64,000 nucleotides of DNA from the NCBI RefSeq assembly GCF_018982885.2, contig NZ_CP081848.1:2294001-2358000 (forward strand). Direction: 5' to 3'. Origin of the DNA: Polymorphobacter megasporae (GTDB lineage Bacteria; Pseudomonadota; Alphaproteobacteria; Sphingomonadales; Sphingomonadaceae). Under the pieces are notes generated by a model. That model was not told where the DNA came from, searched no databases, and saw nothing but the letters and a program-made list of their open reading frames with translations. Shown piece after piece: positions 46,964 to 56,648 of the stretch (positions are counted from its first letter, which is position 1; the number at the start of each line of letters is the position of its first letter). Position numbers and translations under genes: made by a program.

Positions 46964-47653
46964 TTGAGGGCTCTGTCGGTGGTCTTGGCGCTTTGCAGTG
47001 TACAGCCAGCATTGGCTGCTGGCTTGAAACCTCCGACTGTTGCGTCTCCTCGGGTCCATCCTGCACCGCTTGACATAGCGTTATCGTTCGACGCGCAACG
47101 GGCTAAGGATTGGGTACTAGCGACAATGGATAACGGCCCACTGCCGTTCATGATCGTGGACAAAATCGAGTCGCGACTTTTCCTGTTCAATGCCGATGGC
47201 ACTTTGGTCGCAACCACCCCTGTGTTGCTCGGTCTCGCGCGTGGCGACGACTCACCGCCGGGAATTGGCACGCGCAAATTGTCGGCAATTACGCCCGCCG
47301 AGCGCATTACTCCGGCGGGTCGCTTCGTTGTCGAGACGGGCGAAGACCTTGCGGGGCGGGACATCTTGTGGATTGATTACGACGCAGCAATCGCCCTCCA
47401 TCGAGCCTCAGACCGATCTTCGAATTCAAGTCGAAAAAATCGGGCATCGTTACTGTCAAATCAGGTCGTCGCCGCGAGGCGTATTTCGTTGGGGTGCATA
47501 AACGTTTCGACTGCATTCTACGATGGCTTTATCCAGCCTACCTTTCGGCGCCAGAAAGGTGTCGCCTATATTTTACCAGAAACACGCTCGCTTAACGCGC
47601 AATTTAACATTCCTGAGATAAAAGCGGCGGAACGGACTGCGGCGGGAATTTAG
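46964..47653 (+). CDS. L,D-transpeptidase-like protein
   Basis: 229 residues if the TTG at 46964 is used. Signal-like MRALSVVLALCSVQPALAAG; then a YkuD-type domain: VDKIESRLFLFNADGTL, GLARGDDSPPGIGTR, ITPAGRFVVETGEDL, His in AIALHRAS and the catalytic Cys in RISLGCINVS (normally RIS[HY]GCI). VAYILPETRS ends the domain. Likely periplasmic peptidoglycan cross-linking or related transfer. No ATG and no SD are seen at the start, so the true N-terminus is uncertain. Leu replaces His or Tyr before GC. Moderately confident that it is functional. Confidence 0.65.
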   Translation: MRALSVVLALCSVQPALAAGLKPPTVASPRVHPAPLDIALSFDAQRAKDWVLATMDNGPLPFMIVDKIESRLFLFNADGTLVATTPVLLGLARGDDSPPGIGTRKLSAITPAERITPAGRFVVETGEDLAGRDILWIDYDAAIALHRASDRSSNSSRKNRASLLSNQVVAARRISLGCINVSTAFYDGFIQPTFRRQKGVAYILPETRSLNAQFNIPEIKAAERTAAGI

Positions 47654-47795
47654 CGCTGCACATGCTAGGCCGTAGCCTCGCAGGCGCAGAGCCACAGACA
47701 TAGAACGGTCCAATCGTCGAGTAACTTGGCAGCGCATCGGAGTAACAGCGTTGCGGTCCGACGCTCAGTTTCCTCTGTGTTGCCGACGAGTATCT

Positions 47796-49635
47796 TCAGA
47801 TCGCTTGTTCGAGTTCGTCGAGCAAAGCTTCGAAGCGACGCATCAGAGCACGATAAGGCGTGGGGGCCGCGAGATCTACGCCGGCGTCACGAACGAGGTT
47901 GTAGGCATAGTCCGAGCCGCCGGCTGCTAACAGCTCGAGGTATTGCGCGCGCACCCCATCGTGGCCAGCTAGGATTGCCTCCGCAAAATACGACGACGCG
48001 GCGATGGCAGTGGCATACTGAAACGAATAGTAACTGGTGTAGAATTGCGGAATAAATGACCACTCGATAGCATAGGCCGAATCGATGTTCATGGCCGGTG
48101 CGTGATATTGTTCTAGAAGTCTGAAGTAGGTCTCGGACATCGCCTTGCCGGACATTGGCGCACCAGCGGCCGCTTGAGTGTGGACGGCGTGTTCGAATTC
48201 ACTAAGCATGGGTTCGCGAAAGATATTCAGACGAAGAAGTTCGAGAAGCTGACCGATATAAAACAGCTTCTCCTCTTTTCCGACGGCGGTGTCGATCAAG
48301 TGTTGAGCAAGCAGTTGCTCGTTGCAGGTCGACGCGATCTCCGCGACGAAGGTTTCATAATGCGCCGTCTCGAAGGGCTGCTTCGCATTTGCGAGCACGC
48401 TGTGCATCGCATGGCCCCATTCGTGTACGTAGCTGGTCAAACTTTGATAGTCGGCGTTGTAATTCAGCATAATGTACGGATGAACGTCATACGCGTCAGA
48501 GTTCATGAAGCTACCAGCGTATTTTCCAAGGCGCGGTTTCAAATCGACCCAATGCGCGCCGCTCGCAGCATCAAGCTTCGCGACATAGTCTGCGCCGAGA
48601 GGTCGGACGCTGTCGATCATCGCAGCGCGAGCGGCCGCGCTGGAGAACGTACGCGTGGTGCGACCGAGCGGCGCATAGATGTCATAATAATGGAGGTCTG
48701 GAAGGTTCAGCGCCCGCCGGCGCAGACGAAGATAGCGTTGCAGGAGCGGAATTCCGGCGCGCGCCTCTGCAATCATCGTTGTGAAAACCGCCCGCGGCGT
48801 CGCCGTAGCCGCAAGTGCGGCGTCGAGTGCACTGTCGTAGCGCCCGAGGCGGGCCAGCATGTTGTCGGCCGCCACCTGCGTCGCATAAATCGACCCCAAG
48901 GTGTTTTCGTAAGCGCCGTAGCTGCTCCAGAACGCGTCGAACACGCGCTTGCGATCGGTTCGGTCGGCGATGGCCCGTGCACGCGTGTAGCCCGCGTCGT
49001 CGAGGCGAACATCTTCCCCGATCGACAATCGGATCATCGGATGAGGCATGTCCGAGCCCAGCAGCTGATTATAGGTGGCTTGAGGACCATCGAACAGCTG
49101 ACTGCCCGAGGCCAAAGCCGCAACCTCGCCCGCCGGCAGCGCGTGGGAGGCCAGTCTAAGCACGTCGTATAAACGGTGCCGGAAGGGCCCTAGCGCCGGG
49201 TCGGCAGCCAACCACGCGTCAATTTTCTCGCGCCCCAGCATTCGGATCGCCGGGTCCACCCACGCCGTCGATGCGACCAGCTCGCCAGCAAGAGTGTCGG
49301 CGCGCGTTCGCCGTGCTGGGCGGCAACATCGCGCAGATCGGCGTTGGCCGACAGCCGGGCGTACGTCGAGAGCCGCATCGACTGCCGGTGGCCTGCGAAA
49401 TTGCCGTCAGCGCGTAGCCGAACAGGTGTGGGCTCCGGGCAAACCCGGTTTCGAAAGCGCCGAGCTTTGCCACCTGTGCCTCGGCAGCGTCCAGGGCTGC
49501 GGTCCAGGCACCATCGTTCTCGTACAGGTCGCGCAGGTCCCATTCCATCGGCAAGGCGTCCTCGGCGAAAGTCGGCTTCGTCACCAGCACCACAGCTGAA
49601 AACGACATTCCGGTCAGCACTTCACGCCGATTCAT
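47796..49635 (-). pseudogene. pepF: Oligoendopeptidase F (M3) with two frameshifts
   Basis: Starts MNRREVLTGMSFSAVVLVTKPTFAED (twin-Arg-like signal, exported) with MEWDLRDLYENDGAWTAAL, then shifts near 49400 into MRLSTYARLSANADLRDVAAQ, then shifts near 49285 into STAWVDPAIRMLG and runs to 47796. The joined protein is about 610 residues. Zinc motif HEWGHAMH (near 48430) with the third ligand in FVAEIASTCNE is intact. The two indels are about 115 bases apart and restore the frame, so only the local segment is scrambled if translation continued; the reading frame as given is broken. Confidence 0.8.
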
Positions 49636-49845
49636 GCAGGCTCCTCAACGACGTGACCGCGGCGCGCCACCAACTCAATTTGAAAATCGAGCGGGCTAAG
49701 GTGAGGTGCAGCTGCGGTCTTGACCCCTATATTAGCTTGGCCTGCCACCGGTCTCGACGAGCCTCTTTGAAGCGCTAATCATCATTGTCATGATACAGGT
49801 CAACCTGCTCCTTCCGAACGGGCACGCGCCCATCCGTGGGCATCC

Positions 49846-50817
49846 CTAGGACGTTCCCGTGCCACATTCGTTTTCCGGCAGGTCGGATAGAGCAAGCGAC
49901 ACATACTCGGGCCGCCGATCGAGATAGGACGTCGCAGCATTGGTCGGATCGAAGCCATAGCTGACCAGCTCGACGATCCGTTTCTTGAAATAGTCGAGCA
50001 ATGCACGGACACCCCGATCGATCTGATCGCTTCCGATCTGTCGACTGGCCAGCACCCACCCCTCGCGTTGGTAGCGGATCACGTCGTTTTTCGCGAGCGT
50101 CTGGCAATGCCGGTACACCGTTCCATAGCTCAAGCCCGACAGTCGGGCGATGGCGCGTGCCGTGATCGGCCGGCGAACTTCGTCCGGGGTGAAGTTGTTG
50201 GCGTATCGCTCGGTGAGCTCCGGATCGATGGTAATATGCCGGACATTGGCGACGATGATGATGATCCAGACGAGTTTACTCGTCCAATCGGGGACAGGCT
50301 CGGCCGCGTATTCGAACGGCACCAACCAAATATCGAGAGCCATAGCGATAATGCGCCATCTAAGATCGGGTGCGGGGATGCGGTCGGCGGACCGGAACGG
50401 CATGTCCCGGCCCAGGTCTTCGGTGAGGCGCACAACGCTGTCGTGGGCGAAAACCATCAGTTCGATAATCTGTTGCTCAATCCCGGGATTGATGGAGATA
50501 GCGACCCCTCTGTCCACCGATACGACCCAACCGAGATCGATCAGGCGCATCACGTGGCGGTGGATGGTCGCGTAAGGCTTGTGCAGGGATGCTGCGAGCG
50601 CGTTGATCGATGCGCACTGAACGATCTTCTGCGGACGGCGAAAGCATTCGCCGTCGATCCAGTCACCGCCACATCGGCGCAGCAGCAGGATCAGGACGAC
50701 GGCAGACTCGAAATGTCCCGGCACCAGCTCGGCGGTCGCGATCGACGAACTCAGATGAAGCTCGTTGCCCAACCGGGAGAGTTTCCTGACGGCAATATCG
50801 TTCAAGACGGCTTCCAA
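49846..50817 (-). CDS. Regulator with two winged-helix domains
   Basis: 323 residues. Two separate helix-turn-helix-like units: about 65-115 (SINALAASLHKPYATIHRHVMRLIDLGWV) and about 215-265 (ITARAIARLSGLSYGTVYRHCQTLAKNDVI). They are alike (A-x-x-L-x-[KG]-x-[PS]-Y-x-T-[IV]-[HY]-R-H) and probably arose by internal duplication. The C-terminal third is helical with no known domain. No sensor domain recognised. Divergent from the PEP-CTERM gene at 50971, which it may regulate. Confidence 0.7.
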   Translation of the reverse strand: MEAVLNDIAVRKLSRLGNELHLSSSIATAELVPGHFESAVVLILLLRRCGGDWIDGECFRRPQKIVQCASINALAASLHKPYATIHRHVMRLIDLGWVVSVDRGVAISINPGIEQQIIELMVFAHDSVVRLTEDLGRDMPFRSADRIPAPDLRWRIIAMALDIWLVPFEYAAEPVPDWTSKLVWIIIIVANVRHITIDPELTERYANNFTPDEVRRPITARAIARLSGLSYGTVYRHCQTLAKNDVIRYQREGWVLASRQIGSDQIDRGVRALLDYFKKRIVELVSYGFDPTNAATSYLDRRPEYVSLALSDLPENECGTGTS

Positions 50818-50970
50818 TTCGCCCGGCGCTCCAGATCACACGCGTTGTCTCCCATAGGCGATGGGCATCAATAACGAAACGGAGTGCGATCCAAAATGGA
50901 TATGCTGCTTGTTGCGCACTGATTAATGATAAGTAAACCATCCCCAAGTTCAACGTAAAAGGGGATTTTT

Positions 50971-51573
50971 ATGCGTAATTTACTTTTGGTATCGGTAGTC
51001 GGATGCATGCTCGCGAGCTCGGCTCAGGCTGCGATCACCTTCACCCTGAAAGATGTGATGTTTTCTGATTGGGCAACTGCCTCGGGAAGTTTCACGACGG
51101 ACGACGCGGCTACGCGTGTCATTGATTACGATATCGCGACGTCATCGGGTTTCTTTTCGGCCGACCCCGAACTATATTTAGATAGAATGGACGCTCCTGC
51201 TTTCAATTATAATAAGGATACCGCGAGGGCGAAGCTCATTTCAGGCGACGGGTTTACCTCAATCTATTTCGTTGTACCCGACGAGTATGATCAAGGACGC
51301 GGTATTGGCCTCAATTTCGTCACCCCTTCGGTCGCCGGTGAAACGTCGATTTGGGGTTTGGAAGGCGTATTCATCTTTAATCGCGAGATCGAGGCTGGCG
51401 TAGTTTTTGCCAGCAAGGGCGTCGTCGTTCCGAACCCCGGCGATGGCGGTCCGACCGCAGGTGTGGTTCCGGAACCTTCGATGTGGGCGATGATGATCGG
51501 CGGCTTCGGTCTGGTCGGTTCGAAGATGCGTCGCCGCAAGGGTGCCGTTGCGACCGGCTTCAGCTTCGCCTGA
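50971..51573 (+). CDS. PEPxxWA-CTERM sorting-domain protein
   Basis: 200 residues. Signal peptide MRNLLLVSVVGCMLASSAQA, a beta-rich body (FTLKDVMFSDWATASGSFTTDDAATRVIDYDIATS), then VVPEPSMWAMMIGGFGLVG and KMRRRKG, a complete sorting tail. It matches the small PEP-CTERM proteins whose N-terminal 'ATGSFTFD...' pattern recurs in Sphingomonadales. A GGGGA SD-like stretch precedes the ATG. Role unknown; exported. Confidence 0.88.
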   Translation: MRNLLLVSVVGCMLASSAQAAITFTLKDVMFSDWATASGSFTTDDAATRVIDYDIATSSGFFSADPELYLDRMDAPAFNYNKDTARAKLISGDGFTSIYFVVPDEYDQGRGIGLNFVTPSVAGETSIWGLEGVFIFNREIEAGVVFASKGVVVPNPGDGGPTAGVVPEPSMWAMMIGGFGLVGSKMRRRKGAVATGFSFA

Positions 51574-51599
51574 AGTCTCCTTTTCTCGGGGCGACCCAA

Positions 51600-51626
51600 G
51601 GGCCGTCGACCAAGTTTCGACGGCCC
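51600..51626. terminator. Hairpin after PEP-CTERM gene
   Basis: A 10-bp perfect inverted repeat, GGGCCGTCGA (51600-51609) and TCGACGGCCC (51617-51626), 27 bases after the PEP-CTERM stop. The following GTTCTCC is a poor U tract, so termination efficiency is uncertain. Confidence 0.6.
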
Positions 51627-51647
51627 GTTCTCCGTCACGCCCGCAGG

Positions 51648-52170
51648 TCATGCCGTCACCTCGACGTCGCTGCGGATCAGCGTATCTATCAGCGCGCATA
51701 ATTCCTCGGGCGCGTCCTCGTGGAGGAATGCCCGGCGTCGGCGATGATTGAGTGGGCTTGGCCGCGCGCGCCGGGAATGCGGTCTATGAAGACCTTCTCG
51801 CCGCCGCGGGTGACCGCATCCTTATCACCGAACGCGGTCAGGACCGGTTTTTCTAAACGGCGGAGCACCTCCCACGCGGCAATGTTCTCGGCGACCGAGG
51901 CATGCTCGGGAGTTATTGGCACCAGGGTGGGAAGTTGTCGCGCGCCTTTTTTGAAGCGCTCATCGGGGAACGGCGCGTCGTACGCCGCGATCTCTTCCGG
52001 GGTCAGACTGCGCGTCACGCCGCTGTCGACGACAAGGTCGTAAAATGCATCGTTTCGTCGAACATCCCGGCACCGTGAGGCAGCAAGTCGATCGATACGC
52101 AGGCATGTAAGAAACGACGGGTAAAAACGAGATCCAGCCCCTCGTCGAGCGCCAACCATTCAGGTATAAC
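51648..52170 (-). pseudogene. Haloalkane dehalogenase remnant
   Basis: Frames joined from 52170 to 51648 give WLALDEGLDLVFTRRFLHA and FYDLVVDSGVTRSLTPEEIAAYDAPFPDE, then LVPITPEHASVAENIAAWEVLRR, the acid LTAFGDKDAVTRGGE and His in IIADAGH, ending in FLHEDAPEELCALIDTLIRS. This is the cap and C-terminal half of a DhlA-like haloalkane dehalogenase. The N-terminal half with the nucleophile Asp is missing and several frameshifts occur (one near 51728). Not functional. Confidence 0.75.
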
Positions 52171-52401
52171 GGTCCCCGCGCGGCATGGTCCGCCAACGTC
52201 GACACTGCCGCGGCGTGCACAGTCTGACTGATGCGATAGCCATAATATAATCGGCCATCTTCTTATGACTCATCGTCATCATCCTAGATTGTGGTTGCCG
52301 CAGCAGCGTCGATGTCCGTTGGCCACCGTAAAAATGACGGCGGCCAATTCGATTATTTTTCAGTCATCAAGGCCGCGATTCAGGTCCGCGACCATAGTCC
52401 G

Positions 52402-52947
52402 TCAGGCAGCTTCTGCGGCGTGGACGACGGGAAAGTCGATGTCGGTGTGGGCGACGTTGTTGACGTAGTTGGTCAGCACGTTGACCGCGACGCTCGCGAC
52501 GATCTCGATGACCTGCGCTTCGGTGAAGCCGGCGAGACGCACGGCGGCAATGTCCGCGTCGCTGACGCGACCGCGCGCTTCGAGCACCTTGCTAGCGAAC
52601 ACGACAGCCGCGTCGGCCTTGGCGTCGCCCGAGTGGCCGGCCCGGTTCAGCGCGATCTCGACTTCGTCGATCTTGGCGAGGTTCAGCCCGAGATAGGTGT
52701 GCGCCGACAGGCAATAGTCGCAACCGTTGGCCTGAGCGACGGCAAGTGCGATGCGCTCGCGGGTCTTGGCATCGAGGGCGTGGCCGAGCGCACCGTTGAG
52801 GCTGAGATAGCCTTCGAGCGCGGCCGGGCTGGTGCCGATGAGGCGGAACATGTTGGGGACGACGCCGAGGGTCTTCTCGACGGCATCGAGCAGCGGCTGC
52901 GACTTGGCGGGAGCATCGGCGCGGGCAGGGATGGTCAGGCGTGACAT
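52402..52947 (-). CDS. Carboxymuconolactone decarboxylase/AhpD-like protein
   Basis: About 181 residues from ATG 52947 (AAGGAG SD). Peroxidase-related family: PLLDAVEKTLGVVPNMFRLIGTSPAALEGYL, then LDAKTRERIALAVAQANGCDYCLSAHTYLG with the redox C-x-x-C and His, and the VIEIVASVAVNVLTNYVNNVAHTDID C-terminus. It probably reduces peroxides or acts as a thiol antioxidant in the cytosol. Divergent from the LysR gene (53064), which is likely its regulator. Confidence 0.92.
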   Translation of the reverse strand: MSRLTIPARADAPAKSQPLLDAVEKTLGVVPNMFRLIGTSPAALEGYLSLNGALGHALDAKTRERIALAVAQANGCDYCLSAHTYLGLNLAKIDEVEIALNRAGHSGDAKADAAVVFASKVLEARGRVSDADIAAVRLAGFTEAQVIEIVASVAVNVLTNYVNNVAHTDIDFPVVHAAEAA

Positions 52948-53063
52948 GAGTTTTCTCCTTGGCAGCGTCGCCAAGTGCGGCCTGCCCACCTCAAATGCTC
53001 TATCGCGCGTCTGATGATAATCCGGTCTATGTGCACCTTACTCATGCGGAATTCGGGATAACG

Positions 53064-53990
53064 ATGGACCAGCTCGACATGCTCCGGACGTTTGTCGCGG
53101 TTGCCGACGACGCCAGCTTCAGCGAAGCGGCACGACGTCTTCGCATCTCGCAGACGGCTGCGAGCCGGGCAATTTCCACGCTCGAGGAAGCCCTCGGGAC
53201 GGCACTATTGAGCCGCACGACACGCTCGGTCAGGCTGACGGAATCAGGAGCGCTTTATCTGGAGCGTTGCCGCGCAATCTTGCTGGATCTCGACGAGGCG
53301 GCGCTCGCGCTGCGCGGCGGTTCCGCGACGCCGGGCGGGACGCTGGTGCTCACTGCGCCCGTGACCTTCGGGCGGCTTCACATCCTGCCGATCGTGACCG
53401 CGTTGCTGCGCGCGCATCCAACACTCAAGGTCGAACTGACGCTCATCGACCGACGGGTGCGACTGGTCGACGAGGGGATCGATGTTGCCGTCAGGGTCGG
53501 CGACCTTTCCGACTCAGCGCTCCATGCGCTCAAAGTCGCCGATGTGCGGCGAGTATTGGTCGTCAGCCCGGCCTATCTTGCCGCGCACGGCACGCCGGAC
53601 AGCGTCACGGCACTCCACGATCATGCGCTGATCGCCTTCACCGAACTCGACCGCGGCCAGGAATGGCGGTTCGGACAGGCGGGCAAGCCCGCGATTCGGA
53701 TCGAGCCGCGGCTGAGCGTGAACACCGCCGATGCAGCGATCGCCGCCGCAGTCGACGGTACCGGAATCGCGCGCGTGTTCTCGTATCAGGCTACGGCTGC
53801 GATTGCCTCGGGACGCCTGGTCACGCTGCTTGATAGCGCCGCGCCGCCAGCAGTGCCGGTCCATCTTGTCTACCAGGCGAACCGCCGAGCCTCGGTAAAT
53901 GTCCGCGCCTTTATCGATACTGCACGAACGCGCCTGGCGCACTTCGACGACGGCTTCGGTGAGCAACGACCGGTCCGTGCCGTGCCTTGA
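53064..53990 (+). CDS. LysR family transcriptional regulator
   Basis: About 308 residues from ATG 53064 (the upstream frame to 52959 overlaps the divergent promoter). N-terminal LysR helix-turn-helix (LDMLRTFVAVADDASFSEAARRLRISQTAASRAISTLEEALG) and the CrgA-type substrate-binding domain (PGGTLVLTAPVTFGRLHILPIVTALL, VDEGIDVAVRVGDLSDSALHA). Divergent position suggests control of the AhpD-like gene, as in many sphingomonads. Confidence 0.93.
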   Translation: MDQLDMLRTFVAVADDASFSEAARRLRISQTAASRAISTLEEALGTALLSRTTRSVRLTESGALYLERCRAILLDLDEAALALRGGSATPGGTLVLTAPVTFGRLHILPIVTALLRAHPTLKVELTLIDRRVRLVDEGIDVAVRVGDLSDSALHALKVADVRRVLVVSPAYLAAHGTPDSVTALHDHALIAFTELDRGQEWRFGQAGKPAIRIEPRLSVNTADAAIAAAVDGTGIARVFSYQATAAIASGRLVTLLDSAAPPAVPVHLVYQANRRASVNVRAFIDTARTRLAHFDDGFGEQRPVRAVP

Positions 53991-54149
53991 AAGGCGGTGG
54001 CGATCATCAAGACCGACGCTGTTTGGACGCGCGCTCGACCGCCGTAATAGTCGATCGGCGAGTGCAACGTCCAGTTCAACCAAGTCATTACAGTCCAAAA
54101 GGCAGCGACTGCGACGGTCGCAGTACGCTGGTCTTGAGGTCCTCGGGCA

Positions 54150-54390
54150 TGACGATCCACGGCGGTAGTCCGACGCGCGGCCGCACGTTGCGAATCTGGG
54201 CGTGCCGTTGGCATTGCTGCGTGTGCTGGGTTTGGTCTACCGCTTCGCCAAAGAGGTAGCCGATGTCGGTTTTACGTGGGACCGCCGATACGTGGTCGAC
54301 GGCGGCAAGTTCGCTCGCCGCTTCGGTTTCGCCGTGACTCCGTTCGAGATCGGGGTGCCACGACCGTTCGTGCGTTTGTGGAGGCTCGAT
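54150..54390 (+). pseudogene. NAD-dependent epimerase C-terminal remnant
   Basis: The frame covering 54202-54390 reads RPHVANLGVPLALLRVLGLVY and RFAKEVADVGFTWDRRYVVDGGKFARRFGFAVTPFEIGV, the C-terminal block of short-chain NAD-dependent epimerase/dehydratase proteins ('[FY].WDRPYVVD..KFAR.FG..PTP...'). The Rossmann N-terminal half is absent and upstream sequence (53991-54150) shows nothing recognisable. Confidence 0.55.
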
Positions 54391-54430
54391 GACAAGGCGG
54401 CGGCCGGAAGCGACAGGACGAGTCAGGACT

Positions 54431-56344
54431 ATGCCGAACTGGAAAATGGCGAGCGCAGGCATCGCGCTGTGCGCCGCGGCGGCGGGCGCGACGCCAGCGA
54501 CTGTACCAACGGACTCGCCGGTACAGACGCTGGCGCGATCACCGATCGACCCTCCGGCAGACCGTATGTTCCGCGGCGCAATCGGGCTGGACGTCGATGC
54601 ACGTGACGTGGCGCACCGGGTGTTCGTTATCCACGAGGGTGTGCCGGTGCAGTGCGCCGGCGCGATGACGCTGCTCTACCCGCGCTGGGAGGCGGCAAGC
54701 CACGGCCCGAGCCTCACCGTCACCGAGCTCGCCGGGCTGGAAGTGTCGGTGAACGGGCGACCGCTCGCTTGGCATCGGGACGAGGTCGAGCCGCACGCCT
54801 TTCACCTCAACATTCCTGCGGGTGTACGGACGATCGACGTGCGCTTTGAAATCGTCGCGGACGCCGATCGCCTGTCTGCCGATGTCGTCGCGGTGTCGTG
54901 GCAGCACCTGCTGCTGTACCCGGCTGGATGGTACGCGCGAAACATCATGGTCGCGCCGTCGGTGACGTTGCCGACTGGTCTCAAGGCATTCACATCGCTC
55001 GAAACTGTTTGTGCGGAGGGAGACAGTCTCCACTTCACGCCAGTCTCGTTGGAGCAATTGCTCGATGCACCGGTGCTGGCGGGAGTTCATGCGGAACAGG
55101 TACCGCTCGGGCAAAACGGCCCTGGTGCAGTAAGCTTTGACCTGGTCGCGCCATGGGTCGGCGATCTCGCGATCCCGTCCGAGCGCGTCGACGATCTGCG
55201 TCGCATGGTAACGCAGGCGCGCGCGATGTTTGGCGCGCCGCCGTTCGACCGATACGAGGTGCTGGCACGAATGAGCGACGACGGCTCGTCCGGCGGAACC
55301 GAGCATCGTGCCTCGGCCGAGATCAATATGGCGTCGGCCTATTTCAGCGACTGGGCCGGGCAGCTCAACAATCGCGACATCGTCGTGCACGAGTTCGTCC
55401 ACGCGTGGAACGGACTCTACCGTGTCCCCGCCGATTTGTGGGCGCCGACGCCCAACGTTCCACAAGGCAGTAGCCTGCTGTGGGTATACGAAGGCCAGAC
55501 CGAATTCTGGGGGCGCGTGCTCGCCGCGCGCGCCGGTCTGCGAAGCCGCGAGGAGACCCTCGACAAGCTTGCGCTCGACGCGGCCGAGGTCGCCAACCGC
55601 CCGGGACGCGCATGGCGGCCCTTGTCGGACGACGTGAACTACCCATCGTTCATGCTCCGGCAGCCGGTTCCGTGGCGCGATTGGCAGCGGCGCAAGGATT
55701 ATTACCTCGAAGGCGTCCTGCTGTGGCTCGACGTCGAAGCCATGCTGCGCGCGCAGACCGGCGGGCGTCGCGGCATCGATGACTTCGCGCACGACTTCTT
55801 CGCCGGTGCCGCATCGGGAATGCCCGCCCGTACCTACACCGTTGGCGATGTCAGCGCCGCCTTGAATCGGGTCGCACCGTTCGATTGGGGCGGGTTCCTG
55901 CATCGCTGGGTCGACGGGCATGCCGAGGTGAACACATCCGAAGGACTGGATCGGCTTGGGTGGCGTGTCACCTATACCGCCCAGCCGACGCTGACATTCC
56001 AGCAAAACGAGCTGGAGCTCGGCGGGTCGGATCTGTCCTATTCGGTCGGACTGATGGTCGCGGACGATGGCAGGGTCCGCGCGGTTGCGTGGGACGGGCC
56101 GGCATTTCGGGTAGGCATGGCTCCGGGGGTTCGGATCAAAGCGATCGGGGGGGCTCCATTCACGCGCGGCGCGCTCGACGACGCGGTCCGGAACACGCTG
56201 ACGACGGTGCTGGTACTGACTTGGGAGCAGGATGGACGCCTCGTGACGCGGACGATCGATTATCGCGCCGGGCTGCGATACCCGCGCCTGGAACGAATTC
56301 CCGAACGTCCGGATGGACTCGCGACGCTTCTGAAGCCGCGGTGA
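54431..56344 (+). CDS. M61 family glycyl aminopeptidase with PDZ
   Basis: About 637 residues from ATG 54431 (AGGA SD). Signal region MPNWKMASAGIALCAAAAGATPA. Beta-sandwich N-domain, then zinc metallopeptidase motif HEFVHAWNG (HExxH at 320-324 with the downstream Glu in GQTEFWG), characteristic of M61. The C-terminus contains a PDZ-like domain (VGLMVADDGRVRAVAWDGPAFRVGMAPGVRIKAIGGAPF). Exported peptidase, probably degrading peptides in the periplasm. Confidence 0.93.
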   Translation: MPNWKMASAGIALCAAAAGATPATVPTDSPVQTLARSPIDPPADRMFRGAIGLDVDARDVAHRVFVIHEGVPVQCAGAMTLLYPRWEAASHGPSLTVTELAGLEVSVNGRPLAWHRDEVEPHAFHLNIPAGVRTIDVRFEIVADADRLSADVVAVSWQHLLLYPAGWYARNIMVAPSVTLPTGLKAFTSLETVCAEGDSLHFTPVSLEQLLDAPVLAGVHAEQVPLGQNGPGAVSFDLVAPWVGDLAIPSERVDDLRRMVTQARAMFGAPPFDRYEVLARMSDDGSSGGTEHRASAEINMASAYFSDWAGQLNNRDIVVHEFVHAWNGLYRVPADLWAPTPNVPQGSSLLWVYEGQTEFWGRVLAARAGLRSREETLDKLALDAAEVANRPGRAWRPLSDDVNYPSFMLRQPVPWRDWQRRKDYYLEGVLLWLDVEAMLRAQTGGRRGIDDFAHDFFAGAASGMPARTYTVGDVSAALNRVAPFDWGGFLHRWVDGHAEVNTSEGLDRLGWRVTYTAQPTLTFQQNELELGGSDLSYSVGLMVADDGRVRAVAWDGPAFRVGMAPGVRIKAIGGAPFTRGALDDAVRNTLTTVLVLTWEQDGRLVTRTIDYRAGLRYPRLERIPERPDGLATLLKPR

Positions 56345-56648
56345 AGGCCGAGCGCGCTGGCGTGAGCTCCGCGCGCTCAGCCTCAGCGCGACCGATCTGG
56401 AAGGTCTGCTTAGCGCTGTCTTACATCCCGGGCCCTGCGCTAGCGTCGGTTCGTGTCGGGTCACAGGCGGAGACACCCCCGTGGCAACGCCGTAATTCTG
56501 TAGGGGCTCGATCCAGCGGAATCGGCGATGCCGGAGGGGAGCCGTGCCGTGGCAACCGTGAAGACGGTGCCGCCAGATTTGCCGCGGGGCAGGCACCGAT
56601 CGTTCAAGCGGGTCCGGGAAGCGGTCGGTCACGACACGGCCCGTCAGG
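56345..56648. other. Intergenic between convergent genes
   Basis: About 300 bases between the M61 stop and the 3' end of the amidase gene. Nothing recognised; a faint hairpin may exist but has no U tract. Confidence 0.4.
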
